Source: Zingiber officinale (lineage: Eukaryota; Streptophyta; Magnoliopsida; Zingiberales; Zingiberaceae). Taken from it: 64,000 bases of DNA. The notes beneath the pieces were generated by a model, which worked only from the letters and a program-made list of their open reading frames with translations, had not been told where the DNA came from and ran no database searches. Both the position numbers and the translations under genes were made by a program. Below, piece by piece: positions 34,395 to 45,980 of this stretch (position 1 is its first letter; each line of letters opens with the position of its first letter). The stretch covers positions 101,202,947-101,266,946 of the forward strand of contig NC_055992.1 of NCBI RefSeq assembly GCF_018446385.1, written 5' to 3'.

Positions 34395-34693
34395 CAATAT
34401 AAATTACCCTTTTGAGATCGAGTTAGATTACTGGGGAAATAACTGCTATGTTTCTCTTAATATCGAGCACACCTTTGAGACCATGGGTAGATTGAGGAGG
34501 ATGAACCAAGCATGTGGCAAGTAAGTGCCTATCACCAGAAGCACAAGAAACACAGTTTTATAATGACTTGACTAGGCTTAGGGATTGAAACTTGAAAAAC
34601 TTAGGTCACTATTACACTGAGCACATAGAACTATTTCATAAGCTATACTAAAAAAATTTTTGTATCTTGCTCACCAATTAAATAATTTGATAG
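34395..34693 (+). mobile_element. Orphan fragment of a G2-like 3' UTR
   Basis: The inverse complement of about 18600-18870: shared blocks include CCTTTTGAGA(T/C)CGAGTT, TACTGGGGAAAT, CTATGTTTCTCTT, ATCGAGCACACCTTTGAGAC and GTAAGTG(C/T)CTATCACC. It is part of a plus-oriented gypsy element whose adjoining LTR may be the fragment at 36136-37361. Confidence 0.75.
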
Positions 34694-35984
34694 TGTTGGA
34701 TTGAGAAGCGCTAGAGGGGGGTGTGAATAGCGCTCGTGGCTATTTCTCATTTCGGAATCAAAAAACAATGGAGTAACGTAGCAGAAATAATGAAAACAAG
34801 CAACACACAAACATAAGCTGTTTACTTGGTTCGGAGCCTGTGACGACTCCTACTCTAAGACCCACGCTTGTTGAGCGTTTACATTGGGCAACAACTATAA
34901 TCACGAAAAGTATTACAAACTAAGGACAATTATGAACTGAAATAAACTTTATACCGACAATAACTAGATTGAAAATGAAGCTCCGGGTCGTTGGGATGTC
35001 GCTACAGCACTTTGGGATCGTCTTGTTAGCAGCTTGTGGTGTAAGGATCGCTTAGAAGGTCTTTTTTTAGACTGTTGGTCGAAAGCCCCTTATAAATTGT
35101 GTTCAAGGCGCCTCCATTAAGCTCCAAGGCACCTCCTACCCATGGTTTTATCCTAACTCAGCCGTTGTCGATCAGGCTTTGACCGCTGCTCGTTATCCAC
35201 TTAAAGGCGCCTTCAACGCCACTCCAAGGCGCCTCCAAGCCGCGGTCCAAGGCGCCTTCAGTCCCCATGAAGACGCCTCCAACTCGTCTGCACAGCTGGC
35301 TTCGGCTTGCACCTGAGGCATCTCCAAGCTCAATGGAGGCGCCTCGGACACTGTTCATCCGAGGTGAAGTGTGCTCTTTTGTCCCTGCACAATGTGTTAG
35401 TTCACAAAATACACATATACTCTGCAAGACAAAGTTAGCACACATAAATATGATAAGAAAGGTGTTTGACAGTCTCTGGACTGTCCGGGTCTGACTTCAG
35501 ATTTACAACCGGAAGCCCTAGGTCGACCCGACGCCTATTGTTCCCTCTACGGGGAATGCGTCCTCACCTATTCCTCTCAGGAGAGTTACCTGTTGCCAGT
35601 ATAATCCTCCAGATCGACTGGACTTTTGCTCGGCCCTCGATGCTTCCGGACTTTCTGCTGGACGCCCACTTCCCGACCCGTCCAATCTTTCACCTGGTTC
35701 GCGACACCAGGACTTTTCACCTAGGGTTACCACCCCCTAGGACTTTTTCCTGAAGCCTTCGACCCACCAACACTTTCCACATAGGGTTACCACCCCCTAT
35801 GACCTAGGGTTACCACCCCTAGGGTTTTCCACCTGCCAAACCTCAATTAGGACTTTTGCCTAAGTACACTTAGGACTCTCCTGCAAGCTCATTCAAACTG
35901 TTAGATCACAACATAATCTTAAATTTGAATCCTTTGTCATTATCAAAACACTGGTTCGATCGTCGGATGCTTCCCGCACCAACA
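34694..35984 (-). mobile_element. Copia-type LTR A
   Basis: A 1291-bp LTR with TGTTGGATTG ... GCACCAACA ends, same family as 41319-42730. Landmarks: CGCTAGAGGGGGGTG, TTGGTTCGGAGCC, ACTCCTACTCTAAG, a (T)CCAAGGCGCCTCC-rich block at 35100-35350, and CCTAGGGTTACCACCCCCTA units at 35720-35830. After it, ATCTCTTCCTTTTTGATATG is the PPT complement, giving minus orientation. Confidence 0.85.
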
Positions 35985-36135
35985 ATCTCTTCCTTTTTGA
36001 TATGACAACTTAAATTCAAAGTTAAGTAAAACAAGCATAAGTAAACGAATGTATCAATAAACATAAGCAAGCTTTTTAAGTAAAAAGTTCAAGTAAGAAT
36101 GTAAGCAAGCTAAATGTCTAAGGCTCCCCCTTAAT
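35985..36135 (-). mobile_element. 150-bp interior stub of copia element A
   Basis: PPT complement and the beginning of the interior, alignable with 37488-37620 of element B (AAAGTTAAGTAAAA, GCTCCCCCTTA / GCTCCTCCTTA). It breaks off at the gypsy LTR fragment, so the rest of element A is deleted. Confidence 0.7.
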
Positions 36136-37361
36136 AACATGGCCCAGCCATGGGGAGTTGCCCAGGCCGTGTGGAGATCTTGGCCGTGTAGCTGCAGTAG
36201 GAAAGGAAGATAGCTTGGCCGTGTGAACCTCACACGGCCGTGCCAAGATTTGAAGCCAAATGGAGCCAGGTCGTGTACACCACACGACCATGTAAGATAT
36301 CCAGAGACCAGGGAAGCCCTAGCCGTGTACACCACACAGCCGTGCAGGGTTTCCAGTGAGCAAGAGGACTTTGGTCGTGTACACCAAACGGTCGTGCCAG
36401 GTTTCCAGAGGCAGAAGTAGTCCAGGCCGTGTAGATCTACACGGCCATGTAAGGGGGGTCATGGAAGATGCATGTCACGACCGTGTACCACACATGGTCT
36501 TTTCTTGGATTTAAGGGGATTAAGAATGCTTGTAATCTTCCTTTCTTCAGTTTTCTTTCATTGTTTTATGGAGTAGATTTCTTGTTCTAGGATGGAGGGA
36601 GTAATTGTAAGGATGATTTGATGTAAAACTCTTGTGGATTTGCCAATTTCCTATGTCTATGATTTTGCCCTATTTTGTATCTATTTGATCTTGTGTGGAT
36701 TGTTGTGTTTGGACCTAATTACCATGCTTGATTGAATGTTTGGATATCTTGTGGATCTTGTAGAGATCGTACCTCATTTGATTTTATGAGGGACGTTCGT
36801 GACAGGAACATGCCCGTGTAAGGACGTTTGAGGGATGATCTTGAGGGAGAAATAGGGTTATTCAAGGGGGTAGGATAGATTGTATGTGTATGTATATTAT
36901 ATCTCGATGTGGTTAAGGAAAGATGAACTCTATGTTGATTTTCCGAGGGACGCACGTGACAGGCTAGCCCGTGTAAGGACAACATATGTTCATTCCTAAT
37001 TGATCACATTTATGTATAGATTTCAATCCTAGGTCGGTTGTCTATTGCAAGAGAGAACCAGCAACCTTCTACAAATGATGGAAAATTGAGGAATATGATT
37101 TGGTAGATCATTTACATGGAACAATCCTTACAAAGAAACCAAAACTCCTAGAGTATTGCCTTTATCGTCACCCTTATTCTTGTTTCTTATTCTTTCATTT
37201 TCTATCTTACTTTTCATAGCTTTATTGTACACTTGTCAACCCATTGATTAGTTGTTAGCTAACTCACGTTGAGACATCTTTAGTGCTTATTCCAGTCCCT
37301 GTGGATACGATATCTTTTATTATTATTTACGACATTTTCGTACACTTGCGGAGAGTCAACA
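36136..37361 (+). mobile_element. Athila-like gypsy LTR fragment (3' two-thirds)
   Basis: Plus-strand equivalent of the G1/G2 LTRs. It has a CACGGCCGTG cluster (36136-36500), then TTGATCTTGTGTGGATTGTT, the GAGGGACG...GTGACAGG and CCCGTGTAAGGAC blocks, and an end reading ACACTTGCGGAGAGTCAACA. The first third, including the TG end, is missing. It abuts element A on the left and the copia-type LTR of element B on the right. Confidence 0.8.
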
Positions 37362-37654
37362 CCTAAGAACACTTAGGACTTTTCTGCAAAGCTCATTCAA
37401 GCACATTAGATAACAAACCAACTTAACTTGAATCCTTTGACATAATCAAAACACCGGTTCGATCATCGGATGTTTCCCATACCAACAATCTCCCCTTTTT
37501 TTATTATGGCAACACGGGTCAAAGTTAAGTAAAAATATGACAAAATTTAAATATGAAATTAAGAAACTTAAACATGAGCATGAATGTAAAAATTTGTAAA
37601 ACTTATGCTCCTCCTTATGTTTAAATTCTTAATTCTTAAGTTTCTTTAACTTTG

Positions 37655-37673
37655 CCCCCCCCCCCCCCCCCCC
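37655..37673. repeat. C19 homopolymer
   Basis: Nineteen cytosines. On the element's coding strand this is a G-run after CAAAA, close to the polypurine tract. Length may be affected by sequencing error. Confidence 0.9.
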
Positions 37674-37699
37674 TTTTGACATAAATCAAAAAGAATAAG

Positions 37700-39000
37700 T
37701 AGAGAGAAAAAATATTTTATGTAATTTTAAGCTCCCCTTGAATAGTAGCACTTAGCAAAATTTAGCTTTGAAAATACTTAGCTAATTAAGGGATATTTTG
37801 AAAAATATCTAACTTTTTCAACAAAAACATAGAAACTTTTATATCTTTTTCCAAAAACAAACTTAGCTAAATTTGAAAAGCCTTTGAAATATTTTGATAA
37901 ACCCCTAAAAGTATTGATAAATACTTAACTTTTAAAAGGATTTTCTTGATAAAAGTTTAGTTTAAGTACTTAACTTTAAGAGGATTTTCATAAAAGCTTA
38001 GCTTAAGTACTTAGCTTTGAAAACATTTATATTTTCAACAGAGACTTAGCTAAATTTTGAAAGTAAATGTTTTGTCATGTACTTAGCTTTCAAATTTTAA
38101 CTTAAAAATACTTTGATAAATTTAGTACTTAGCTTTAATCGTAAAACACTTAGCTTCAAGTAGAGGTTTTTTAAAAAAAAAAAACACTCAACTTTAAACA
38201 GATTTTGATAAAAACTTTAGCTTAAGAAAAAAATTTAAAAGAATCTTAGATTTAAAGTTTAAAACTTAACTAAAAAATATTTTCTTGAAAAATTACTTAA
38301 TTAAGTAAGTGATTTGAAAAATACTTGAGCAAATACTTAGTTTTGTAGATATTTTTTAAAAAATGAATTTTTGGAAATATTTTGAAACAAAATTTTTTTG
38401 TAAAAAAAAAAATAACTTAGCTCGACTCCCTTCACTCTCCCTTGATTAATACCTTAATAAATTCTTAGGGTCCTAGAGTCCAGGCATGTAAAATAAAAAA
38501 CATTGTTAAATTTTTTACATATGATTTTCTTAAATTTCCATCTCACCTATTCTAAGTTATCTAGCATGTTCAGCTTATGAATGAGTGTGAGACGAAGTTG
38601 TCTTTATTAAAATATAACTTTGAATTTTCCATGAGTGTTAATTTAAAAAAAAGTAAACATTTTAAAATCTTGAAGATTTTGAATATATTATTAATTTAGT
38701 TTTAAATCATAATTTAAAAATATGATTTGAGAATTAATTGAGATTTTTAAAATGAATTATCATTAAGATTTTGAATTAACTATAATTTTGAAGATTAATT
38801 ATTATATGATTTTAAAGATAATTATCATTTGAAATTAATAATGATTTTAAAAGTTAATTAAAATTTGAAATTAATTATGATTTTTAAAAATAATTATAAA
38901 ATTAATTATGATTTTAAAAATAATTATGATTTTAATAATTATGAAATTAATTATTATTAAAATTAATTAAGTTAAATTTATTAAATTGATTAAGGTTGAT
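37700..39000. repeat. AT-rich low-complexity spacer of element B
   Basis: Degenerate repeats of ACTTAGCTTT/AAATACTTAGC (37740-38420) and of TTAATTATGATTTTAAAA (38640-38960). No gene. Confidence 0.8.
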
Positions 39001-39415
39001 TAATTAGATTAAATTAACTTAGGTTAAATAAATTTGACTAAGTTCATCCTAGGTCCATCTAACTCAATTCTAAATTATTAATCAAGGAATCTTATTTAGT
39101 TTTGTGAGATGGTTATCTTTTAATTTAGATTATGCCTAAGGATTAATTTACATTTGAGTTAGACTTAGGTTTTCCAATTAGTCAATTAAATACACATTTC
39201 AAAGATTGACTCCCAGACTGTGGCAAGGCACTAGGCCTTCTTGGGTATGAGATCTTCCACCACTTCTAGACAGAGCCTTTCAAATAAATCATATATTTAA
39301 TTTCCTTTTTGAAACCCCTAGGTTTAACTAAACAAGTGTAAATTACGTCTACGTCCTTAATCTAGCCTAATCTAAACATATAATAAAAGCAGTAAAAAGC
39401 AAGCATCAAACAATT

Positions 39416-39960
39416 CTATTTTATAATAAAAATGCTCTTTTTATTAGCTCCCCCTGGATCATAGCCTCGATATAGTCTATTAAGGTAATGGACTTGTTCC
39501 TTGGGGACCCAATATAGGCCAAGACCAACTCGATTGACCAAGTTAGACTTGGGGACCCATGCTTGGATTATGTTTTTATTTGATCTATTTACAAGTGACA
39601 AATATGATTTGAATTTATGTTTGCGTTTAAACCCAAGTCCAGATCTATTGTAAACGACTCTTTGTTTTCCAAGAATCAGATTAAGATTCTTGGAACCCAA
39701 TGTAAACCATTCCAACGTATCTTTAAGTTCTTTAACTTGAGTTTTCAGATTGGTATTTTCTTCCTCAAGTTTTTGGACTTGAGTTGAACTTCCAGTTTGA
39801 ACTGGCTCAGTCAAAGGACTCGAGTTAGTCACTTCCTTAAGGGTTGTTACCTCCTTTTGGAGTGACTTGACCTGGACATTAGATTTAGCTAATTTCTTTA
39901 ACAGATAAGGAACTAAATTTTCTAGATTAATACCAGAAATTAAAAGTCTTACAGTGGGTT
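39416..39960 (-). pseudogene. Coiled-coil gag-associated ORF of element B
   Basis: A Leu/Glu/Lys heptad region (KLEEENTNLKTQVKELKDTL) is followed by VVYNRSGLGFKRKHKFKSYL and IIQAWVPKSNLVNRVGLGLY. The same order (coiled coil, GLG.KPKF, YWVP) is seen at 55338-55904 of the other gag-only element, so this is the C-terminal part of its gag protein. SIRE-type copia elements carry a similar gag tail before protease; here nothing enzymatic follows. Confidence 0.7.
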
Positions 39961-40012
39961 TGGGTCCTTCGGAAATGGATACGGGTCCGTGGCTTTGCTC
40001 GGACTCGGTTTC

Positions 40013-40976
40013 TTATTCGCTCTCAGTTTCGGACTCGAACTCGGACTCGGTTTCGACAATGTTCGCTTGTACCGGTAGAGTGAGGAAGCTTGATTGTTCT
40101 TCTTCGTCGGACTCGTCTGATGATTCAGACCATGTTGCCGTCAACATCTTCCTTCTTCGTTGCTTCTGGTTTGGACAATCTGGCTTGTAGTGTCCCTTTT
40201 GGTTGTAGCCATAACATGTAACTCCAGTCTTCATGTTCATTTGAGTAACTTTTTTTCTTTTTGCACATCTTTCGTACGAGTTTTACTAGTTTGGTAGTAA
40301 TCTCGTCGTCGTCTTCTGAGTTCGTTTTTTCTTCGGACTTGGGTTTGGTTCTATGCTTTGCTTTTGGTTCGTGTGCTCTACTTGTACCTGCAATCAAAGC
40401 TATACCCTTCTCGATCGGATGTGAGTTTATCTGTTCATGCAATTCAAATTCTACGAAAAGTTCATCTAGCTTAATTAAGGAAAGATCCTTAGAAACCTTG
40501 TAAGCATCTACCATAGATGCCCACAAGGTATTCCTTGCATGGAAAGATGTTTAAGGCATACCTTAGGATGTCACGGTTCTCCACTCTTTGTCCGATCGTG
40601 TGAAGCACATTGAGCAGTTCTTGTATCCGGGCGTGGAGCTGACTAGCCGTCTCACCTTCCTGCATTTTCATATTGTATAATTTATTAAGTAATAAATAAC
40701 GTTACTTACCTTCGTGTCGGACATTCCCTCGTGCAACTCGATCATTTTTTGCCATAGTTCTTTGGCGCTCGAGAACAGACCGACGCAGTTCAGTTCCTCC
40801 TTCGTTAGGCTGCACTGAAGTGTACAGGTTGCTCTGGCCTTTACTTCTACTTTCTTGATTATGCCTGCATCCCAGTTCACACAAGAAACCAATTCTCCAG
40901 AGCCGTCGAGAGGAAGCTCGAGTCTGATTTTGATGATCATCCAGACTTCGAAGTTGGTTTGAAGGTACGCCTCCAT
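40013..40976 (-). pseudogene. Copia-type gag (UBN2) with mutated zinc knuckle, element B
   Basis: Starts MEAYLQTNFEVWMIIKIRLE and has SAKELWQKMIELHEG, then QEGETASQLHARIQELLNVL, LDELFVEFELHEQ and an acidic tail. The zinc knuckle reads CYGYNQKGHYKPDC; the second Cys of CCHC is Tyr. Several frame changes (near 40670, 40500 and 40240) break it. The gag architecture is normal for copia, but the nucleic-acid-binding knuckle should not hold zinc. Confidence 0.85.
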
Positions 40977-41769
40977 CTATCCCTTCCAGTAACCGAAGTC
41001 ATCTCAGGTGAAGAGTGGTGGGCAGGCAGTGCTATAACCTTCTTTGAGTGCCATAATAATGAAATCTACTACACAGAAAAATAGAAAACTTGTCCCAGGA
41101 CTTGATCCTGGATTAGCAGTGTGGTTTAAAAGAAAAGATATTACGTGATCTCGAGTGGTGTTGCACCAACTTTGAGACAAATCCGATTACAAAAAAAACT
41201 AGATCAGAAGACAACAATAATACCGATTCTGATCGACTCCGAAAAACTGAAAATCACCATGAAAGAATGCTTGACTGGTGGTTGCACCAAATCGAAGTGA
41301 CTCCTCTTTGATATCAATTGTTGGATCGAAAGTGCTAGAGGGGGTTGAATAGCTCTCGTGGCTTTCACTTATCGTAATTGAAAACGTTTTGAGAGTTAAG
41401 TAGCGGAATAAGAAAATAGCACACACAAAGACGCCAAGTATTTACTTGGTTCGGAGCCTAGGGTGACTTCTACTTCAAGGCCTGTAATCGTTGATCACTT
41501 TCGGTGGGCAACAACTATATTATCGCAAAAGAGTACAATTGAATGTTACAATTAAATGCACTGGAAATTATACCAACAATAAGAATCGTAAAACTGAAGC
41601 TCCGGGTTGTCGGTGGCTTGTTACAGCATTTTTGGAACGTCTCTTGAGCAGCACACGGGAGAATGATCGCTTGGAATTCATTGATTTAGAAGCTGCTCCC
41701 CGAGACTCCTTTTATAGCCTCTACAGGACTGATCTAGATCCTCAAGGCTCGAGATCAAGTTTGACCCCA

Positions 41770-42062
41770 AGCGGATCGGTCGACCAATCCCCACGTTCGG
41801 TCGACCGATCAGATGATCTCCTCCTCATTCGATCCACTCGCTCCGCTTCGATCTGGTCAACTCTCATCCTTGGTTCGATCGACCAATCCCAAGGTTCGGT
41901 CGACCAATCCGTCGACTGAACCCAGTCTGCAATCTGAAAATTTGGTCATTTGTGCTACAGTTCGGTCGACCGATCAGGCCGCTCGGTCGACCGATCAGGC
42001 CGCTCGGTCGACCGATCAGGCCGCTCGGTCGACCGATCAGGCCGTTCGGTCGACCGATCATG
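41770..42062. repeat. CGGTCGACCG palindromic tandem array
   Basis: Palindromic CGGTCGACCGATC units. The last five form a regular 21-bp array (CGCTCGGTCGACCGATCAGG) at 41960-42062. Related in design to the GATCGGTC...GACCGATC blocks of the 52618 LTR family. Confidence 0.9.
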
Positions 42063-42289
42063 GCTACGTATGACCCTATAGAAATGTTAGTTTCCTACAA
42101 AACAGAGTTAGACAAATAACAACTAAAACAAATAAGTTGATAGCTTTTGGGCTGTCCAGTTCTGACTTCGAAGTTTCTACCAGAAACCCTAGGTCGAACC
42201 GACGCCTACTGTTCCCTTCGCGGGGAACGCACCCTCACCTACTCCACTCAAGAGAGCATACCTATTGTCAGTCCAGTCCTCCAGGCCGA

Positions 42290-42575
42290 CTAGACTTTCT
42301 ACCTAGGGTTACCACCCTCTAGGACCTAGGGTTACCACCCCCTAGGGTTTTCCGCCACCTAGGGTTACTCCCCCTAGGACCTAAGGTTGTCGTCCCTTAG
42401 GGTTTTCCTCTACCTAGGGTTACCACCCCCTATGACCTAAGGTTACCGCCCCTTAGGGTTTTTCTCCACCTAGGATTACCACCCCCTAGGACCTAAGGTT
42501 ACCGCCCCTTAGGCTTTTTTTCCACCTAAGGTTTCCACCCCCTAGGACCTAGGGTTACCACCCCCTAGGGTTTCC
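42290..42575. repeat. CCTAGGGTTACCACCCC tandem array
   Basis: About ten degenerate units of CTAGGGTTACCACCCCCTAG, itself an imperfect palindrome (CCTAGGG ... CCCTAGG). A shorter run lies in LTR A at 35720-35830. Confidence 0.85.
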
Positions 42576-42730
42576 CACCTACCTAACTACAGCTAGGACT
42601 TTTGCCTAAGAACACTTAGGACTTTCCTACAAAGCTCATTCATGCAGATTAGATAACAAACCAACTTAACTTGAACCCTTTGACATAATTGAAACACCGG
42701 TTCGATCATCGGATGCTTCCCGTACCAACA

Positions 42731-43595
42731 TTCTCTAGCGTCGATCGTCATCGGTCAACCTATCGAACAAGTCTCGTTTATGGTGCACATCGACCGAATT
42801 GAGGCTGTAATCTTCCCGAGTGACTGGAGAATAACCCTGATGGAGTTTTTGTAGTCGAGAGTTGTACCTGTCGATCCCCAAGAAGCCCACTTACTGAAAA
42901 ACAGGGTCGACCAGTTCACTTTGATTGGCAACCAGCTCTACAAGAGAGTCTTATCCCAGCCCCTCCTCAAGTGCGTCGGACCAGAGGACGTCGAGTACAT
43001 CCTGAAGGAGGTGCACCACGGCTCTTGCGGAGGTCATCCGAGCGGTCGTGCATTAGCCTGAAAGATTCTCCTGGTAGGGTATTTTTAGCCAACCCTCCAG
43101 GAGGGCGTCGCTCTGATGGTGGTCACATGCATGTCCTGCCAAAAGTATCACAACATGCCGCACCGACCAACCGAGGAAATGAAAGCGTCCACGGTATCAT
43201 GCCCGTTCGACCAATCGGGCATGGACATCGTCGGGCCTTTCTCTATGGCTACTGGTCAGCGAAAGTTTCTGCTCATTGTGATGGACTACTTCTCGAAGTG
43301 GGTAGAAGCCGAGCCGCTTGCAAGAATCACCGAGCAGATGGTCACCAAATTTATTTGGCAGAACATCATTTGCCAGTTCAGAATCCCACGTCAACTCGTG
43401 TCCGACAATGGAAGAAAGTTCGCCAGATGGGAGTTGAGATAGTGGTGTGAAAGGCTATGGCATCCAACAATCCTTCACCTCGGTAGCTTACCCTCAGGGC
43501 AACGGGCAAGCCGAAGTCGTCAATTGGGAGATCCTCAAAATCTTGTGCGCTCGGCTCGACCACATGGGAGGCAGCTGGGTCGACGAGCTCCCAAG
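42731..43595 (+). pseudogene. Gypsy integrase, N-terminal and core part
   Basis: Blocks: VPVDPQEAHLLKNRVDQFTL, EYILKEVHHGSCGGHPSG (zinc site His), CMSCQKYHNMPHRP (zinc site Cys), then the core with SGMDIVGPFSMATGQRKFLL, the second Asp in QLVSDNGRKF and the Glu in GNGQAEVVN. Stops (for example at RALA-stop-KILL) and a frame change after GRKFARWEL show decay. The coding sequence breaks at 43595 because CACTA-2 is inserted; it resumes at 47637. Confidence 0.85.
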
Positions 43596-44160
43596 CACTA
43601 CAAAAATTACCGCGAATAACGACTGAATATTCCATCGGAATTCCGTCGGTGAATGAGAATTCCGACGGAATACCGACGGAATTTTTGATATCGGTAAGAA
43701 TTGGGTCAGCGCTTAATTTACCGACAGAAATGATATTCAGTCGGCAACTACCGATGGATTAATGTATTCCGTCGGTATATATTAACGACAGAAAACTTAT
43801 CCCGTCGGCAAAGGGCAAACAGATCTTAACGGAGGTTGTCGACTGAATAAAATTCAGTCGGTATATTACCGATGGAATTAAGTATTCCGTCGGTAATTAC
43901 CGACGGAATAGGTAATTCCGTCGGTGTCTCCCCACAGAATACTTAATTCAGTCGGCAACATACCGATGGAATACCCAATTCCGTCGGCAACTACCGACGG
44001 AATATCTATTTCCATCGGTAACTACCGACGGAATAGGAAATTCCGTCGGGAGCTTATCGAAGATGTACTGTTTCGCTTCAATAAATTCCCAATGGAACGT
44101 GTACTTCCGTCGGAAATTACCAACGGAATTAAATATTCCGTCGGCAATATGCAGTAAAAA
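43596..44160. repeat. Left subterminal CCGACGGAAT repeats of CACTA-2
   Basis: More than 20 copies in both orientations of ATTCCGTCGG(T/C)A / TACCGACGGAAT over about 550 bp, many arranged as facing pairs. Equivalent copies fill the right side (47190-47633). Confidence 0.93.
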
Positions 44161-44829
44161 ATTTGGGATGCCTCTCCTGCATTTCCCACTTATCATATAT
44201 ACAATTTTTATACAATAAAAATCATCACAAACGATGGTAACACAAACACAAGTCAGACATCAAACACAATCCATACATCAATCACAATCCATACAATCAA
44301 CACAACATACAATATACTCACAAACAAATGATAAACTATCTAAAAACAATACAAAACATACTAATAAGTGGTCATATCTCAAAAATTCAATACAAAATAA
44401 AATATAACTATCCAAATATCAAGTACCGACAATCATAAACATCCAAAAGTACTGACAAGTGAAAGTCAAATACAAAATATCCAAACATACCATGATACAT
44501 CACCTACACATATATCCAAATATAATCCTGTAAAAGTCAAATATAAGATATTATAATCAGACTGAATCGATACAAATGTAATATCTAACTCAAAAATTGT
44601 AATATATAACTAATTTTACATGTAAAAAATTACCTGGATTATATTGTAGATATCCAATGATAGTACGGTGGTGAATGTATCAATATGAACTCCTGAAAAA
44701 TATAAAACACTTAAGATAAACATCTTATAATATCGCAATAGAAGAAATATAATTGACTTAACTAATTTATAAGAAATTTCTTTAAAAAATCAAGTTATAG
44801 TTAAACATACCTAAAAAAATCTAAACATC
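44161..44829. other. Non-coding spacer of CACTA-2
   Basis: AT-rich sequence rich in ACAATCCATACA/AACACAA wording. No gene. Probably the 3' untranslated region and spacer beyond the transposase gene. Confidence 0.5.
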
Positions 44830-44902
44830 GGCGAAGTCTGATGGGTCTCGGGTCTCCTCTGACTGAGGCTGCTATGAATGAGTCTGCTGTGATGGGTCCC
44901 AT

Positions 44903-45980
44903 CTAGCAATGATTGCTTGCATCTGGGCCAATGCCTGCTCCTGAGCAGCCCACTTCTTCTCCCACCTCTGATCCATGGTAGTCTTGGTTTTTTTTTCTTA
45001 ATGACTCCACCTTAGAAAAAGAAGAAGAGGAACTCGCACGACCCCTAGGAGTCCTCAAGCGATCAAATACCACCTTGGCCTGTGAGCCAAGGCCGTAGAG
45101 GGAGGAGTTCTTTGTCCTTCCACCCACAACATCATAATAAATTTCGTTTATTTCCTGGGTGGATAGATCCTGTGACTCTCCTCCCTCTACTGGTGGTTGA
45201 GATGCCTGAGCAACCCTGTTTGTCATTTCCTCCTGTGTAGAAAAAATTTACAATTTATATTTTATACATAATTATTAAAGCTAATTAATCATTATTAAAG
45301 ATTAAATATAAATTGCAAGTTAATAATTCAAACCCCAATGTTCTTTGATCGAGCATCAACATATGTGTCATCCTTTCTCTGGTGAGTCTTGAGAAAGATC
45401 TCCAGGCAAGTAGGTTGTCTTTCTAAAGAACGCTCCTGCATGCACAAATAAGTTTGGCTAAAATTATACAAGTTTATTAATAAATAAAAATTTGATTTAT
45501 ATAACTTTAAATTAAAATCACCAGATCCATAGCGTGCTCAACAATGGATCGAGATCCTGATGTATGCCGAGCAGATCCGGTACTCGGGCCACCTGACTCT
45601 GTATTCCTATTCGCTCTTGCTTTTAGAGCCTTTGTCTGCCATCTTTCTGCAGACCAAGTGGTCGTCCATGCACTCCAGATCTCGTCGGATACATAAGCTG
45701 GTCGTGTGCCATCCTTTCTCACATAGTATAATAGGTCTTTGTACAACTTGGCACAATAAATATTCCAAGTTGCTGCAAATTCTACCCCGTGCCCATCCTC
45801 CCATGTATATTTTTTCTGCAATTAAAAAATAAAATTTTAGTATATTAAAGGATACATATAATGTACATATTCAATTTACTTATCACAAATTCTTGATAAT
45901 AAAAATCTTTAGTTGCAGCATCTACATTTCTCCATGTAGTCCCAGATATGCAGACTCTTTCCTTAAATTTTCATGTGATA
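44903..45980 (-). CDS. Plant transposase, Ptta/En/Spm (Transposase_24) type, several exons
   Basis: A piece at about 45980-45890 has FKERVCISGTTWRNVDAATK. Exon 45835-45522 has NIYCAKLYKDLLYYVRKDGT, SDEIWSAWTTTWSAERWQTK and the ESGGPSTGSARHTSGSRSIV motif that marks this family. Exon 45435-45334 has RQPTCLEIFLKTHQRKDDTY and VDARSKN. Exon 45232-44903 carries EINEIYYDVVGGRTKNSSLY. GT and AG sites flank these exons. This is the TNPA-like regulatory/DNA-binding partner of En/Spm elements, which binds subterminal repeats; the catalytic partner TNPD is missing. The middle exons look intact; the 5' exon may be damaged. Confidence 0.8.

Larger units (their letters stand above)
37362..42730 (-). mobile_element. 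Copia-type element B with gag but no pol
   Basis: In minus orientation: 5' LTR 41319-42730, a degenerate PBS, gag (40976-39416), a long AT-rich spacer, a C19 run (37655-37673), PPT complement (37488-37500) and only the last 126 bp of the 3' LTR (37362-37487). The 3.8-kb interior encodes gag and a coiled-coil protein like the element at 52618-59485. No protease, integrase, RT or RNase H is detectable. The right LTR end abuts the Tat element pol. Confidence 0.8.
41319..42730 (-). mobile_element. 5' LTR of element B
   Basis: A 1412-bp LTR with TGTTGGATCG ... GTACCAACA ends, same landmarks as LTR A. Just outside, TTTGATATCAAT (41307-41318) is an altered complement of TGGTATCA, the tRNA-Met primer site. 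Holds a GGTCGACCGATC array (41770-42062) and a CCTAGGGTTACCACCCCCTA array (42290-42575). Confidence 0.85.

Noticed and set aside
41491-41919. 142-codon plus-strand frame in the element B LTR
   Set aside because: Ends within the CGGTCGACCG array and has no counterpart in LTR A; not a gene.
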